From Mytilus galloprovincialis (lineage: Eukaryota > Mollusca > Bivalvia > Mytilida > Mytilidae): a stretch of 64,000 nucleotides of DNA. The notes beneath the pieces were generated by a model. That model did no database searches. It was not told the origin of the DNA and was given only the letters and a program-made list of their open reading frames with translations. Of the stretch, positions 11,117 through 22,874 are shown piece after piece (the stretch's first letter is position 1; the number at the start of each line of letters is the position of its first letter). The DNA is taken from the NCBI RefSeq assembly GCF_965363235.1, contig NC_134846.1, positions 54,921,121-54,985,120 of the forward strand. Reading direction: 5' to 3'. The translations under genes and the position numbers were made by a program.

Positions 11117-12350
11117 ATATAGGGTGAAAAAAGGGAACATTCAGAATTTAACCAAATTTGCTTTATTTCACAGATTTTAAAGAAATTAACTCAAATAAGA
11201 AGTTTTATAAATATTTAATGAAGATTGATAGAATCCTGGGCCTTAAATATGATGACTCAGCATAAATTCACAGTTTACAGTATGCATAGTTTACTTAAAG
11301 TCCTGGATACAAAATTAAATCATAATATTTGCATATTTGTAAGTTAAATTGTTAAGAAGTGCTTATATTTACTCTTCGCAGTCATTGAAACTCATAGATC
11401 CTTCCTGAATATTATTTATGGGGTATTTGTGTCCTTTCGATAACCCAAAAGTAAGCCGCAACACCTAAATCTGCTTTTTTGTCACCACGGCATAATGAAT
11501 ACAAGCTAGTAAAACAAAAATATCTCAAGAAAACTTACAATAGTGTGTTATATCCTGAATCTGTACTAAATATTCCAAATTGCTAGAAACAGCAGAATTA
11601 TTTAGGAAATTTGAGGCCCCAGGGGCAAGAAACATAGAAAATTGCCCACCCCCTGGGTCATAAAACAAATAATTTAACTTGTAAATGCTATGATTTTATG
11701 ATTTTAAAGTTCTTGATATAGAAAACAACAACTATGCTTAGAAGTTATGCAAAAATCAAATGTTAGCAGTCATCTCTACAACATTTTAAGTGAATTTATA
11801 TCTCAGACTGGTATCTGCATACATACAACTATTGCAAATATGGCTTTGTTTGAACACTTCTAGTATATATAGTAGCTAAATTGTGTCAGATATATGGTTA
11901 AAGATGATACTGTTGTGACAAGAATTCTAAATTGACCATTTGAGGCAGAAAATGTGTTCTTTAATTGACAAATAGGCATACAGTAAGATGTGGACTGGAG
12001 ATAGAGGCTGGATTGGATACTTTATATAATCTTGAATGTTGTAATGATTGACTGCTAAACATTACATTTATGATATTCTGATATGCTTTCAATATGTTAT
12101 CAAAACAGTTTTCAACAGGTTCTAGGCATTTTTTATCAGAAAATATGCAAATAGGGTAAGCTGGCAATAATTAAAGTCTTGTTTTCAAATTCTTTAAAAA
12201 ATTGAAACAGGGGAGGGGGTATAAAATGTATAGTAAAGAAAAACTTAGAGTATACACAGTGATTTCTTTAAGACTTTAATTCTGATAAATGAGTATTAAT
12301 GTGAGAAAAAATGATTTTAGAGAGTTTTCTATTTGAATAAATGTCTGTAT
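11117..12350. other. intergenic between the two MITE copies
   Basis: AT-rich sequence with no gene recognised. A short G-rich phrase 'gaggccccaggggc' near 11610 is the only compositional feature I noted. Confidence 0.45.
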
Positions 12351-12800
12351 AGGTTGCACTTTGTAAATACAGCTGTTTCTCAAAACACGCCCCTTTTGGG
12401 GAGTAATTGAATATTCATAGAAAATTCATTTTGTTTACATACTGGTTCCCAGTTATGCTCTCTGTGTTCCATATCGCATAGACTGAACTTGGGAATGTTA
12501 CCAGTAAATAAACACGTGCATATTGTTTACATTGAAATCTGTGGTAACCTTTCATCCGAGGTAGGGGTAATTAAGAAAATTAGTGTAAGTTTAAACTCTG
12601 AGAAGTTCAGGGCATATAAACGTTGAAAATATGCCGCACAGCCCTATATTTTGACCTTTGAAAAAAATTGTGGTGCATATGAACTTTCAATTCTAGGATA
12701 AGATTTTTTTCAAAACTTCATAGTAAAAGTGGTACAGTTTTAGCCGTAAAAGGAGTTCCTATGAGAAATTGCATTGTCAATATTTACAGAAATGCAACCT
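12351..12800 (+). mobile_element. 450-bp MITE-like element, copy 2
   Basis: Same orientation, length and ends as copy 1. The immediate flanks (tgtat before, atgaa after) extend the inverted ends by two bases to ATAGGTTGCA/TGCAACCTAT. The near identity of the two copies points to recent movement or local duplication. Confidence 0.8.
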
Positions 12801-14548
12801 ATGAAGCAAATAAAGGAAAACATAATTTATTATTATAAAACACAACAAATTTCAGAATGTAATACTACTGGTGTATGAATAAAGTACATTGCAATATTGG
12901 GACCATTATAGACCCTTTTATACAATATAGCATATACTCTTTTAACATTTAAAAGAAAAAAGACTATGATTTATTCAACAGTTCTTTTTAACAATTATGA
13001 AACTACTTACAAATGTGAATTAATGTATAATACATGAACATAACTTAACATTTGACATGTATAACAAGTATGAAAAATGTGTATGAAATGTTGAATCTGG
13101 GAAAAAGAATGGAAAACAGAATGGCAAGTGGGACATCTTACCAAAAGAAAGAAGGATTTTGAAAGTTTGCACCCCTTGTGTCCCCTCTTTCCCATTGCTG
13201 GTAAATTACCCTTAGCAAATAGTTTTGTTAAGTACTATGTTACAGATTAAAAAATAAACTTTAGTGATATTCAGTTAACTCATTTAATTGTGCATATCCT
13301 TACCCTTGATAAATGGCCTCCATAATAAAATATCTTTTGCACAAATATTTAGTAGTTAAATAATGTAGATTTGTTCTCCAAAATGGCTGTTCACATTTAA
13401 GTGAAAAACATCTTCATTATGATAAATTCCAAGTATGTTATAATAAATCAAACCAAACACTTATTTTGTAAGTCTTAGGGGTCAAACCTAAAAAAATAAA
13501 TAACTTACCATATTTTCATATTAGAATTTTATACATTAGGAATATGTGCAAATAATGAATCATACATAATTGTTTTGTTTTCTTACGTTATCACTGGCCC
13601 TTACATGTTGCGTTTTAATTTGTCTATGAAGTGCAATCTAGAGTTTTGGTGTTCATGGGTTGCTGAGTTACTTTGCTAACCCTGTATTATATATATGAAA
13701 CTAAAATCTAATTTACTTTTTTTGTTTTTAACCTTTATTTAAATGATACTTTCAATAGCTATCTTATACTGTAAACCAAAATATTTTCGTTGATACTTAT
13801 TTCGCGTTTTGCTCTTTCAAGCACACTTCGCGGCGATTTATTTTCCCAATTTTTCAATTTGCATGATGGAGGTAAATAAGGAAAGATCCAAGTTTTAGTT
13901 GAGGATTTTTATTAGCGTTACTTTTCTATTAACGGAACTTAGTTGGTTTACAGTATGCTGTAACTAAAAGAACAGGTTAATCTGTTCATGTATATGTTCA
14001 TCGTAAAAGATAAAGTTTATATCTATAAGTTTTTGACATTGGTGATTAAATGATTTTTAACCTGATTTTTTTAATGATCTTTAATAAAAGTTTGTAGAAA
14101 GAAAATGTTTTCTAATCTGTCTGTCTGTTTATCCATCCATCTATTATTCTGTTAGTCCATCTGACTCGAAATTAAGGTTTTTTCGAGGTAGTTTATTACA
14201 AAGTTGTAGTGAATTTGACTTGAAACTTAATACACATTTCATTATGATGTGGACTTTTTAAACCTATTGCCAAAGTTATGAATTTTACCCAAATTTACCA
14301 TTTACTGAACTATGAAATGTAATAATCTAAAACTAGCACATTCCCATGTTGAAGTTTTTGGTTAAGGTGGTTTATCATTAAGTTATTGTCACACCAACTT
14401 GAACTTCGAGGTTCATGATAACGTGTTGTTTTTGAAATAAATGCAAGAGTACGAGTTGAACTTGGGTATTTTTTGCCAAAATTTTGAAGTTAGATAAAAC
14501 TTTAAGTGGCAAATTACATCAGCAAAAGAAGATCTAACAAAAGTCAAC
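12801..14548. other. intergenic, no gene recognised
   Basis: AT-rich sequence. Open frames are short and have no domain signal. Low-complexity 'ctgtctgtctgtttatccatccatc' type sequence occurs near 14118. Confidence 0.45.
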
Positions 14549-14589
14549 ATGGTTATTATAAACACTAGTTATTGGATTCATTGTCATAA

Positions 14590-14830
14590 AATAAAATTGA
14601 GAATGAAAATGGGGAATGTGTCAAAGAGACAACAACCCGACCATAGAAAAGACAACAGCAGAAGGTCACCAACAGGTCGAGAAATTCCCGCACCCGGAGG
14701 CGTCATTCATATGGCCCCTAAACAAATATATACTAGTTCAGTGATAATGAACGCCATACTAAACTACAAATTATACACAAGACACTAAAATTAAAAATCA
14801 TACAAGACTAAGAAAGACGACTAAGGGGTA
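14590..14830 (+). repeat. dispersed repeat family D
   Basis: Contains 'gtgtcaaagagacaacaacc', 'aattcccgcacccggaggcg' and 'gttcagtgataatgaacg'. I recognise this phrase set as one of the commonest mussel repeats. The opposite end of the family occurs in reverse at 43590-43720 (tgtctctctgtcacattctc) and as fragments at 17880-17950 and 61725-61760. The 79-codon open frame through it is repeat sequence, not a gene. Confidence 0.8.
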
Positions 14831-15289
14831 AAACACTTTAATTTGGCATTATGGATAATTAGAAAGATCATATCCTAGGGAACATGTGTACTAAGTTTCA
14901 AGTTGATTGGACTTCAACTTCATATAAATCTACCTTGACCAAACACTTTAATCTGAAGCGGGACAGACGGACGAACGAAAGAACGGTCGCACACAAGGAC
15001 GAACAGACGAACGAACGGACTTACAGACAGAAATTACACAATGCCCCTCTACTATCGTAGGTGCATGGGGCATGAAATTTTACAATACTTATTCTACAAG
15101 AAAAGTCTTGATTCCAACAACATGCAATCAGTAATTATACATCAGTATATATGTTACCTCAATCAATTGCATGTATCGATACAGGACCAGACACGGTATC
15201 AAGCTTGTCTCGTTAGTGGAAAGAGTAAAATTGATGTAAAATACACCAACATTTAATAATTTTAATGATATATTTTACATGGCCATAAA

Positions 15290-15960
15290 AGAGGAAGGTT
15301 TGGCATGCCACAAAACCAGGTTCAACCCACCATTTTTTCCTTTAAAAATGTTCTGTACCAAGTCAGGAATATGGCCATTGTTATATTATAGTTCGTTTCT
15401 GTGTGTGTTACATTTTAACGTTGTGTTTCCGTTGTGTCGTTTGTTTTCTCTTATTTTTGAGTGTGAATTCACATTACTATAAGACGTGTCAAGGTACTTA
15501 TCTATCCCAAATTTATGTTTTTGGTTTGATGTTATATTTGTTATTCTCCATAGGATTTTGTCTAATGCTTAGTCCGTTTCTGTATGTGTTACATTCTAAT
15601 GTTGTGTCGTGGTTCTCCTCTTATATTTAATGCGTTTCCCTCAGTTTTAGTTTGTTACCCCGATTTTGTTTTTTGTCCATGTATTTATGAGTTTTGAACA
15701 GCGGTATACTACTGTTGCCTTTATTTAATAACTAAGGTCAAATTGCATAATATCTGTGAAAAACGGAACCATTAAACTAGGTGACACCCAATACAATGTC
15801 CTGTACCAAGTAAGAAATATGGCAGTTGCAATCAAATAGTTCGTTTCTATTATATGATGGCGTTTGTTTTCTGTTGCACTTCAGTGTTTTTGATGTTCGT
15901 TTGTTTTCCTCCTATAGTTGATGTGTTTCCGTCGGTTTTTCATATGTTCAATTAACAAAT
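15290..15960 (+). repeat. dispersed repeat family B, long copy and partial second copy
   Basis: It runs from 'ccaggttcaacccaccat' through 'gtaccaagtcaggaatat' to 'gcggtatactactgttgcct' near 15700-15725. A second partial copy follows from about 15800, starting at 'gtaccaagtaagaaat'. Related copies are at 41508-41735 and 46270-46810. No coding signal. Confidence 0.75.
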
Positions 15961-16194
15961 TACAAATGAATGTTATAGTTTGACATGCAAAGTACTTGGT
16001 CATGGACGAACCGCGGAAAACAAACAATAGCCTTGTGTTGACATAAAAATCAATTTATGTGGTAATTTTATTTTTTTTTAAATTTCCTGTTTACAAAAGT
16101 TTGATTTTTTAAAAATATTGAGGAATTTCATATATTACCTTATCCGTTTTTGGCACAACTTTTTGGAGTTTTGGGTCAATGCTCTTCAACTTTA

Positions 16195-16312
16195 TATTTG
16201 TTCGGCTTTCTAACTATTTTGTTCTGAGCGTCACTGATGAGTCTTTTGTATCTACGAAAGTCGCGTCTGTCGTGGTAAATTATCAGCCTGGTACCTTTAA
16301 TAACTAATTGCA
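16195..16312 (-). repeat. dispersed repeat family A, minus copy
   Basis: Reads 'aatgctcttcaacttt', 'gagcgtcactgatgagtc' and 'cagcctggtacctttaataa', the reverse complement of the family A 5' region. Confidence 0.75.
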
Positions 16313-16448
16313 GAGATGACAATATTATAATAACTAGTCTTTTTAATAAAAATTAAATTGATATCGTTCTTTTCCATTATATCCCCTTCTTTCTATATTA
16401 CTGTTTTTGCTTAACAACCTAACAAGCTGAATCAATAATGTAAACAAA

Positions 16449-17381
16449 TTAAAGTTCAGTTCCTTCAGGAAGCCCACATTTTAGGAATGTTTGTGTCATT
16501 AATTTTTTTGTTTCACTTCTAAACTTGGCATCCATAAATGCATAAATGAAGGGGTTTACCATACTACTTATATTATATAATAGTAATGATATTACAAAAC
16601 TGATTTCATCCCTACTCTTTCTAAACATATATGTGATCAAAAATGGAATGTAACTGAGAAAAAATGTTACAGAAATTGCAATAAAAATTGATATCGTCTT
16701 TTTCATGACTAGAATATTCCGTTGTGAAAGTTCAGATTTATGCTCATTTTGCTCATCGCGAATTTCTAAATTCCCTGAAATTTCAGCAGTGGTCAAAGAA
16801 TTTTCTATTCTTTTGAAATGTGCATTAAGAGTTGAAATAATACGTCCGTACAGAACAACAAGAACGACAGCAATACCAATACACAGGACGAGAACAGGTA
16901 AACAATATATAATTTTATCCTCATCCGATATTTTACAAACCAAGGATGTATGATTATCACTGCTATTATTCTGAACAATATCTGCAATAAAAAGCTTTGG
17001 TAGAACCCCGATGAAAGCTACAGACATCACCACGATTATGACTCGTCCTCTCCATTTTGAAAACATCGAATTGTTTTTACATATTCTAAGATATCTGTCT
17101 AAAGCTATGGCTACATGTAAAAAGGATGAAATCCCACTAGGAAGTCCAAAGATAAACGAACGACCTTTACACAGTACGGAATACTTGTCAGTCATATTAG
17201 CATACTGTAGTATAACTAATGTTGTTCGAAGTAAAATAGAAGTTATATCGGAAACAGCTAGAACTGAAATGAAAAATCCTTGAGTGTTCTCCATCGCATG
17301 AAATTGATATACATATATAACAAGCGCATTCCCAACAATTCCAATGACAAAACGGATAACTGCAATTAATAATTCATACAT
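16449..17381 (-). CDS. orphan class A G protein-coupled receptor, paralogue of the 7.6-kb receptor
   Basis: A complete single-exon receptor of 310 residues. GN in helix 1 (Asn18), LAVSD in helix 2 (Asp45), Cys71 at the start of helix 3, DRY at 95-97, an extracellular loop-2 cysteine in SLVCKISDED, helix 6 FFLSYIPF and NPFIY at 276-280. The third loop is rich in Glu, Asn and Lys and ends in QRNILVMKKT, nearly identical to the paralogue. Loop differences and a divergent C-terminus suggest a different ligand or tuning. The start ATG has the same short upstream context as the paralogue (ctgaattatactcaaaagg), supporting it as the true start. The two genes point toward each other, about 7.9 kb apart. 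Confidence 0.92.
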   Translation of the reverse strand: MYELLIAVIRFVIGIVGNALVIYVYQFHAMENTQGFFISVLAVSDITSILLRTTLVILQYANMTDKYSVLCKGRSFIFGLPSGISSFLHVAIALDRYLRICKNNSMFSKWRGRVIIVVMSVAFIGVLPKLFIADIVQNNSSDNHTSLVCKISDEDKIIYCLPVLVLCIGIAVVLVVLYGRIISTLNAHFKRIENSLTTAEISGNLEIRDEQNEHKSELSQRNILVMKKTISIFIAISVTFFLSYIPFLITYMFRKSRDEISFVISLLLYNISSMVNPFIYAFMDAKFRSETKKLMTQTFLKCGLPEGTEL

Positions 17382-18648
17382 CCTTTTGAGTATAATTCAG
17401 TATTACAATTAGGTTATATGAAATAGTTCTGTCCATGTTCTGTTTAAACATTCATATATTTGATAAGAATAAAATTATACTCGTAACAATATGAATGATC
17501 ACCAAACGATTGAAACCAGGAACTAAATGTATATATATCAATTAATATTGCATTGTGATTATTTTTTTTCCAACAAAATAAACAATACGATTTTTGATGT
17601 TGTATTTTCGGAAACTAATATTCTATTAAATGATTCAACGGATTTCCCTCTATTTGATTATATATATATATATATAGATAGATAAAGGAAACACCTGACA
17701 ACTCATTACAATGTACTTTCAAAGTTAATCCAGAAAAGTTCTTCGAAAGCAACTCATTTATAGAGTGTTATATTCGTTAGTTAACGCATGGTAGATACTT
17801 CAGACTCTGCCGATTGACTGCAAGTCGCAGACGGTATTTTTATCTCAGTATTCAGTGCTAGCCTAGATGGGTACGGTTGGGATCTCACAAAACGTATTTA
17901 ACCCCGCCGCATTTTTGCGCCTGTCCCAAGTCAGGAGCCTAATGCCTTTGTTAGTCTTTTATGATTTTTTTTTTACAGCGGATGACCGTGAGGGCATATT
18001 CAGGTGTATTATTTCCACAGAAATTTCTTCCAAATTGACTTGCATTTTTGACTGATAACAAAACATATTTCGTAAATAATTACGCAGATATGATCGAGTG
18101 CAAAATAACTTTCCTTACAACTTGTTATGTATTGGATATTTATGAAAATATTTTTTTAGGACATAGATAAATGATATGAAAAAGTTTTGTCTTGAAAAAT
18201 GTATATATCAATGACAAATCAAATATACCGAAAATTTGTGTTATGGCGTGCGGGAGAATATCTAAAGAACGTTTTGTAACCAACGCGGGAAATATGAATG
18301 CTACTCAAATCCAATCTATTAGAAAACATTATTAGAGAAGATTGTCCAACATGCACTTGCACTGCACTATCATTATAGTAGAGTATAATGAAATACAAAT
18401 AGATGAACATTATTTATAGCTGGTTTACAAATATTTTTATAGTATATAACAACAAACAAGAGTATACTAATAACAAAAGATTATATCACTACAATATAAT
18501 AATTATGACAGTGAGATTGAATTCCCTGTTATTTATAATTCATCATCATCAACACACGAACTTGTCTCAGGAAAAAAAAGTGGTCGTGATCATCCACCAG
18601 GACTTGCGATCATCCGATGTTCAGTACTTCAATACTTTGATAAATTAT

Positions 18649-18697
<49 letters not shown>

Positions 18698-19037
18698 ACT
18701 ATATATATATATATTCAGTTGTTCATCTATCTAGGTGAAATCGGATGCACGACAAAAAATATCTTTGTAGCTTGAGCTACACAAAATTTGTGTAAAAGTT
18801 TAACATATTAATTTATTGATGGTCTATATAAAATATTTTTGCCGTTTATTGTACATAACAATTTTTAAATCTAAACAAATAGTTGTTTTAGTTAAATAGA
18901 ATAAAAGTCATGATTTATTCCTTTGGTTTTGGGTAAAACTGTTTTTTTTATTAAGTCTATCAGGTTCAAGCTGATGCATCCAGAACATTTCTCTCTGTTT
19001 TCTCCTTTCGGAGTCCCAATTTCGGTTTACTTCCATT
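17382..19037. other. intergenic with microsatellites and repeat fragments
   Basis: Contains (AT)n near 17662-17676, a family D fragment at 17880-17950 ('cctgtcccaagtcaggagcc'), and a compound (CT)n-(AT)n tract at about 18652-18715. A spurious open frame that encodes 'SLSLSL...YIYIY' runs through the last one. No gene recognised. Confidence 0.55.
18652..18715. repeat. compound (CT)n (AT)n microsatellite
   Basis: About 14 CT dinucleotides are followed directly by two AT runs separated by 'aact'. Confidence 0.9.
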
Positions 19038-19320
19038 ATTTTTAAGAGAGCCCAGGTGGTCGTGTGGTCTAGCGGGACGGCTGCAGTGCAGGCGATTTGG
19101 TGTCACGATATCACAGTAGCATGGGTTCGAATCCCGGCGAGGGAAGAACCAAAAATTTGCGAAAGCAAATTTACAGATCTAACATTGTTGGGTTTATGTT
19201 TAGACGAGTTGTATATACATTATGTACACAGCCATGTATCACCATCATTGATGGCGATCCGATGGATACATCTGTTGGAGGGTTGTCACTGACTCAGACG
19301 TACTTATGAATATAATTATT
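19038..19320 (+). mobile_element. tRNA-headed SINE, longer copy
   Basis: The head starts near 'gagagcccaggtggtcg' and has pol III promoter boxes: an A box 'gtggtctagcgg' at about 19064-19075 and a B box 'ggttcgaatcc' at 19123-19133. The roughly 50-bp spacing fits a tRNA with a long variable arm, such as tRNA-Leu. The body continues through 'gcgaaagcaaatttacaga' and probably to about 19320 ('gcgatccgatggata', 'gagggttgtcactgac'). It cannot fold into a clean tRNA with an intact acceptor stem, so it is a SINE and not a tRNA gene. The exact 3' end is uncertain. Confidence 0.75.
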
Positions 19321-19479
19321 TTCTGTGACTGTATCTTACATTAATTTGTAGGATCCTTTACTATAGATAATTTAGCTGATCTGTAACAATAACATCTTCA
19401 TGCCTTATATATCATGTACTGTAGTACGCCGCTAGATTAAAACTGACGTGGAAAGGTAACACATGCTCACCGAAAGCTC

Positions 19480-19650
19480 TTTTTAAGAGAGCCCAGGTGG
19501 TCGTGTGGTCTAGCGGGACGGCTGCAGTGCAGGCGATTTGGTGTCACGATATCACAGTAGCATGGGTTCGAATCCCGGCGAGGGAAGAACCAAAAATTTG
19601 CGAAAGCAAGTTTACAGATGTAACATTGTTGGGTTGATGTTTAGACGAGT

Positions 19651-19702
<52 letters not shown>

Positions 19703-19705
19703 TTT
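19480..19705 (+). mobile_element. tRNA-headed SINE, 5' copy ending in an (AT)n tract
   Basis: It matches the upstream copy almost base for base from 'ttttaagagagcccagg' to 'gacgagttgtata' (about 19480-19656), then runs into roughly 45 bp of (AT)n. A and B boxes are intact (B box near 19565-19575). The truncation exactly where the upstream copy has 'gtatatacattatgta' suggests AT-repeat expansion replaced the tail. Confidence 0.75.
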
Positions 19706-19717
19706 AAGTTAAATATA

Positions 19718-22700
19718 GAGTCACAAAAAATCATTTTAAGAAGATTCTGAATTTCGTTGAATTTAATACATATAACAGTCTTTTTAAGTCTTTTTTTATT
19801 TTAAACTAGGAAGACTTACATAAAGCTTGAAGGGATGCCTGCGCTAATTTCCCAATTAAGATAGAGTGTGTGTCAGTTCTTTCATTTTTCGCTTGACACC
19901 AAAAAGGTATTGAAGCACAAATGCTGGCACACTCACAAAAGAACATACAAAAAAGTAGTACATAAGTTAAACAAAATAGTTCCTACGCATAGCTGTAACT
20001 TTGTCACAAAGTAGACAAAAAGAAGGGTGTTTTTGTGTCAAATGAATGCGCCAGGTCTTGGGATCACTGTAGAATCCTCGATGACAGTTTCTATTGAATA
20101 ATAAATTAATATTTGATACTTTAATAGGGTCATATTTGCCCTGTTATTCAGGACAGAAGTACCTGGTTTTTTTTTTATATAACCCAACTTTCGGGAACCA
20201 GTGCGTTGTAATATGCAAATTAAGATATGTTGAATTTTTCAGCGCAGTCAAGTCGATTATGCATATAAATAAAGACTGCCAATGAGAGAACTATCCACAA
20301 AAGTTCAAATGAAGTCGATGTAAGTAATTATAGATAATCGTACAGCCTTCAACAATGAGAACAACCAAAACCGGAATGTCGGCTACAAAAAGACCCAGGC
20401 ATAGATAAAATAGGAGTCCGTTTAATTTTAGAAATCTAAAGGCCTAATTAAATTAAATTGTTCCAGAAAACACACTTGAAGCAAGTGCGTAAAGTTCTTT
20501 CTTTCTTCACTCAGAAAATACCAAGATAGCAAATGTTGAAGTGGACAGGACACATGCGCAATATCTTTACGATTTCATTTTCTAGCTGATACAATGGATT
20601 TGAATATGCATGAAGTATTTGGCACTGGACGTTAAAACCCCAACACAATTATATCAATCCGCTATATTTTAAACAAAGCAAAAAAAAAAAAAATAGCAGT
20701 GCACTATCAGACTGATATGATAATATTTCTGCAGTCATAAGCTGCATGAATAAAAGGTGATGTAATACGTCAATGAGACAGCAATCCAACTACACAAATA
20801 ACCAAAAGACATCGAGAGGGAGACGTGTAATCTTAAAAACATGGACCGGTGTCCTGACAATATGGTATATAGGTGCTATCTGATTTATATGTTTATATAT
20901 TTTTCTCACCTAGTAGTGTACACGGAAAATTACGAATGAAATAGAAGGAGAACCAGATAAGGGTAATAATATGTCAATGGAACAGCAACCTAACGACAGA
21001 AATAACGGAAACAAATATCTTGATGCATACGTACAGTCCTCGACAATAGTCAGGTCACCACACAATACGTCTCGCTCTTAATTGTCTCTCGATTATATGA
21101 AAGATATATTTGTTTTTCGTTACTTATTTTGTACATAAATTTGACCGTTAGCTTTTTTATTTGAATTCTATTACATTTCTTTTAAAGCTGACTATGCGGT
21201 ATGGGCTTTTCTCATTGTTGAAGGCCGTACGATGTCCTATAGTTATTAATATCTGTGTCATTTGGTCTCTTGTGGAGTGTTGTTTCATCATTAGAAATCA
21301 TACCACATCTTCTTTTTTTTAAATATATGAATTCAACAAAATCAATCTAAGTTCTATATAAAAAAAGGGGGGATACTGACATTACGATATGACGAAAGAC
21401 CACAATCGACAAGTATTCTGACATGGACAAAAAACGTTAAAAAAGGGTTAAAGAAGAGTTATAGATTTATCCCCACTATCCCCCTTTTCATTTAAAACAG
21501 TAAGTAGGAGAGATGTGGTGAAAGTTGAATTTTAGAATTAACCTCGTCGCCTAGACGTACGGGTTTCACTCAAACCCAACAAGGGTTAAGTTCCCAACAG
21601 AACTACACTGTTACTTCTAGTCTGTGGTTAACTGTAAAATGTTGCTTTGCAAATTTATATGTAAACATTATTTAATGAAAAAGGTGTAATAATATGCGGA
21701 TAAATTCAAAGATTTGCAAAATTATGAATTGTTTTCTGAAAAAAACCATGATAAAGACTCATTTCATGATTTATACGTTGTTTAACTCTTTTTGCAACTA
21801 TCTAATTTTAAACTGTGCAGATCACAACTTCAAAAAAGACGAAAAATGCCAATAAACCCACACACGTATACAATACGTATATTTCTGTCCAGATTTTTTC
21901 AATACCTTCTCTGAGGAAACTTTACGAATTGTGTACTATATAAGGGTTTCAAACCAAATACAACGTATGCTAACTTCAGAAAGAAAAAGCTTGTTTTGTT
22001 TCCTATTATGATTGGCAAACGATTTTTTTTTTTTTGTGTTTTTGTGTTTTTTTTTTGCTTTTTGCATTGCTTTTAGGTTTATTAAAGAAAAGGGGGGTGC
22101 CGTGAAGTAGATTTGTTCCCCTGATAATCAACAGCTATAAAATGCGATCATATTTTCAATGTTTTAGTAAAAAGGAAACAACTTTTTTGACACTACAACA
22201 TAAAATATGAATAAAGAAAGATACAAGTTATACGTCAATAAAACAGCAACAAACTACCGATCGGCATGAAGTACGCTGTTTTTTTACCGTGTTAGATTGT
22301 CAGTTCAAATTGACACCACTTTTCACGAGCAAAGAGTGATGTTTTACTTGTAAGTATGTATATAATTGCATTAGAAAAGTTAAAAAAAAAAACCCAACCT
22401 GGAATATTATCGCACGAATTTCTTCAGCGCAGGTCTTCATTAAATTGGCAAGTTAATGGTTGTGCAATACCGTCAATCTTAGTAGATGTACACTTTATGT
22501 CACAGTAGACGAAAGCAGCCTAATTTCATCGTAAACGATGAAGTCTTTCAAAGCCAGACTCACGCTGCCATAACCACTCCATGACGGTAAAAACAAGTCC
22601 TAAGTCGTAGTTTTCGTCAAGCATTATGGCAGATGTAACGGAACTACATGACGAGTAACAATCCACTTAGTGAACCATGCAGAGAGTTAGTCCATTTAAT

Positions 22701-22874
22701 AAATCGTCTAATGGAAACAATACATGGAGAGGATCTGAGAAATCGGTCTACACTGCAGTGTAAGATGAAGAATCAACTGTTAACACTGCCGAAGAAACAA
22801 ATGAAGTGGTTATATCCGACAGAAAATAACAAAAAAAACAAAGACAATTGCAAATAAAAAACCTGCTCTTGTTA
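19718..22874. repeat. 3.2-kb tandem duplication, unit 1
   Basis: Starts 'gagtcacaaaaaatc' and repeats nearly base for base from 22875. Contents include 'cgcttgacaccaa', 'gtgcgttgtaatatgcaaat', a poly-T/poly-A interval, and a terminal open frame (22648-22857) with no domain I recognise. Part of it (20740-21310) contains phrases such as 'caatgagacagcaatcc' and 'tttctcattgttgaaggccg', which are common in mussel repeats. Confidence 0.9.

Noticed and set aside
14549..14788. 79-codon open frame
   Set aside because: Lies in dispersed repeat family D, copies of which occur elsewhere in the window.
19050..19150. Functional tRNA gene
   Set aside because: The A and B boxes are present, but there is no convincing acceptor stem or anticodon loop, and a second copy with the same non-tRNA body lies 440 bp away.
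22648..22857. Open frame at the end of tandem unit 1, with a counterpart at 25983-26165
   Set aside because: The two copies differ in start codon and several residues although the DNA is nearly identical, and no domain is seen. Better explained as chance within a repeat.
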